A program made the position numbers and the translations under genes. Under the pieces are notes generated by a model that was given only the letters and a program-made list of their open reading frames with translations, ran no database searches and was not told the origin of the DNA. Source: CAVTRI01 sp963737075 (GTDB lineage: Bacteria > Actinomycetota > Acidimicrobiia > Acidimicrobiales > Palsa-688). Taken from it: DNA of 64,000 nucleotides. Where the stretch lies: positions 806,001 to 870,000 of the forward strand of contig CAVTRI010000001.1 of assembly GCA_963737075.1 (NCBI GenBank), given 5' to 3'. Below are positions 63,471 to 64,000 of this stretch, in pieces (position 1 is the first letter of the stretch; each line of letters starts with the position of its first letter).

Positions 63471-64000
63471 CTACTGGTAGAGGGAACCGGCGTTGACGAC
63501 CTGCTGGGTGGCCTGCTCGCTGCAGAGCACGACGAGCAGGTTGGACACCATCGCGGCTTTGCGTTCCTCGTCGAGGTTGACCACGTCCTCTTCCTCGAGT
63601 CGTTGCAGCGCCAACTCGACCATGCCGACGGCCCCGTCGACGATGCGTCGGCGAGCGGCGACGACCGCGCTCGCCTGCTGCTGGCGGAGCATCGCCTGGG
63701 CGATTTCAGGAGCGTAGGAGAGCCGGGTGAGGCGGGATTCGACGACGTGGACCCCAGCGGGGGCCACCCGGTCGGTGATCTCGCCGGAGAGCCGCTGGGT
63801 GATCTCATCGGCGTTGTCACGCAACGAGAGCGCCCCACTGCCCCGACTGTCGTACGGGTAGCTCGACGCGGTGTGCCGGACGGCGGTCTCCGTCTGGATG
63901 GCGACGAACTGGCTGAATTCGTTAACGGCGTAGATGGCCTTCGCCGTGTCCCGCACCTGCCAGACGACAACCGCCGCGATCTCGATCGGGTTGCCGTCGG
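63471..64000 (-). CDS. SPFH/Band 7 domain protein, 5' truncated
   Basis: The frame runs to the window edge: DGNPIEIAAVVVWQVRDTAK, then TAVRHTASSYPYDS, GVHVVESRLTRLSYAPEIAQ and a C-terminal coil (AALQRLEEEDVVNLD). These match the SPFH domain of slipin/stomatin-like proteins. It probably organises membrane microdomains. The N-terminal membrane part is outside the window. GTG at 63956 is internal, not the start. Confidence 0.85.
   Translation of the reverse strand, partial: DGNPIEIAAVVVWQVRDTAKAIYAVNEFSQFVAIQTETAVRHTASSYPYDSRGSGALSLRDNADEITQRLSGEITDRVAPAGVHVVESRLTRLSYAPEIAQAMLRQQQASAVVAARRRIVDGAVGMVELALQRLEEEDVVNLDEERKAAMVSNLLVVLCSEQATQQVVNAGSLYQ

Overview
The window is high-GC DNA, densely packed with co-directional genes that overlap by 1-8 bases and often start with GTG or TTG. 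Gene content and order point to the Actinobacteria: DUF177-rpmF-plsX-acpP-rnc-mutM-smc-ftsY-ffh, rpsP-khpA-rimM-trmD-rplS-DUF2469-yraN-comM-dprA, rpsB-tsf-pyrH-frr-cdsA-dxr-rseP-ispG, rimP-nusA-ylxR-infB-DUF503-rbfA-truB-ribF-rpsO-pnp, and dapB-dapA-rnj-ftsK. DUF2469, DUF5679, an Eis-type acetyltransferase, DUF1918, a very long N-terminal extension on CdsA and an SPFH protein beside a ribbon-helix-helix protein suggest class Acidimicrobiia or a close relative. That placement is inference.

Layout. 1-12.9 kb: lipid and acyl-carrier genes, RNase III, Fpg, SMC and the SRP pair FtsY/Ffh, with a four-PAS GGDEF-EAL protein between smc and ftsY. 12.9-19.7 kb: ribosome and tRNA maturation genes, then yraN, an enoyl-CoA hydratase, comM and dprA. 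19.8-29.2 kb: translation factors, UMP kinase, CDP-diglyceride synthase and two MEP isoprenoid genes around a site-2 protease. 29.2-32.2 kb: an Eis-like acetyltransferase and a reverse-strand ABC-2 exporter. 32.3-44.3 kb: proS, then the rimP-nusA-infB-pnp run. 44.4-50.2 kb: M16 peptidase, lysine/DAP genes flanking a diiron protein, and RNase J. 50.2-59.7 kb: DUF1918 and an MFS permease on the minus strand, then ftsK, homoserine kinase, rimO, pgsA and cinA. After a strong stacked hairpin at 59.85 kb the conserved order ends. The last 4 kb hold accessory genes: a hemerythrin-like protein, CBS protein, acyl-CoA dehydrogenase, ferritin-like protein, RHH protein and a partial SPFH protein.

Two patterns cut across the genes. 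First, six otherwise intact genes (smc, ftsY, cdsA, proS, infB and the acyl-CoA dehydrogenase) are each split by a single-base indel, five of them one-base gains. Most are essential, so sequence error is the simplest reading, and each is annotated here as one gene. Second, short tandem repeats (25, 27, 30, 45 and 73 bp units) are scattered through coding tails and intergenic gaps. The 45-bp units in rbfA and in the MFS gene share a DNA core read in different frames. No tRNA, rRNA, CRISPR array, transposase or prophage was recognised, and I did not find a clear new multi-gene system. The repeat family, the diiron protein between dapB and dapA, and several structured gaps are the most interesting items.
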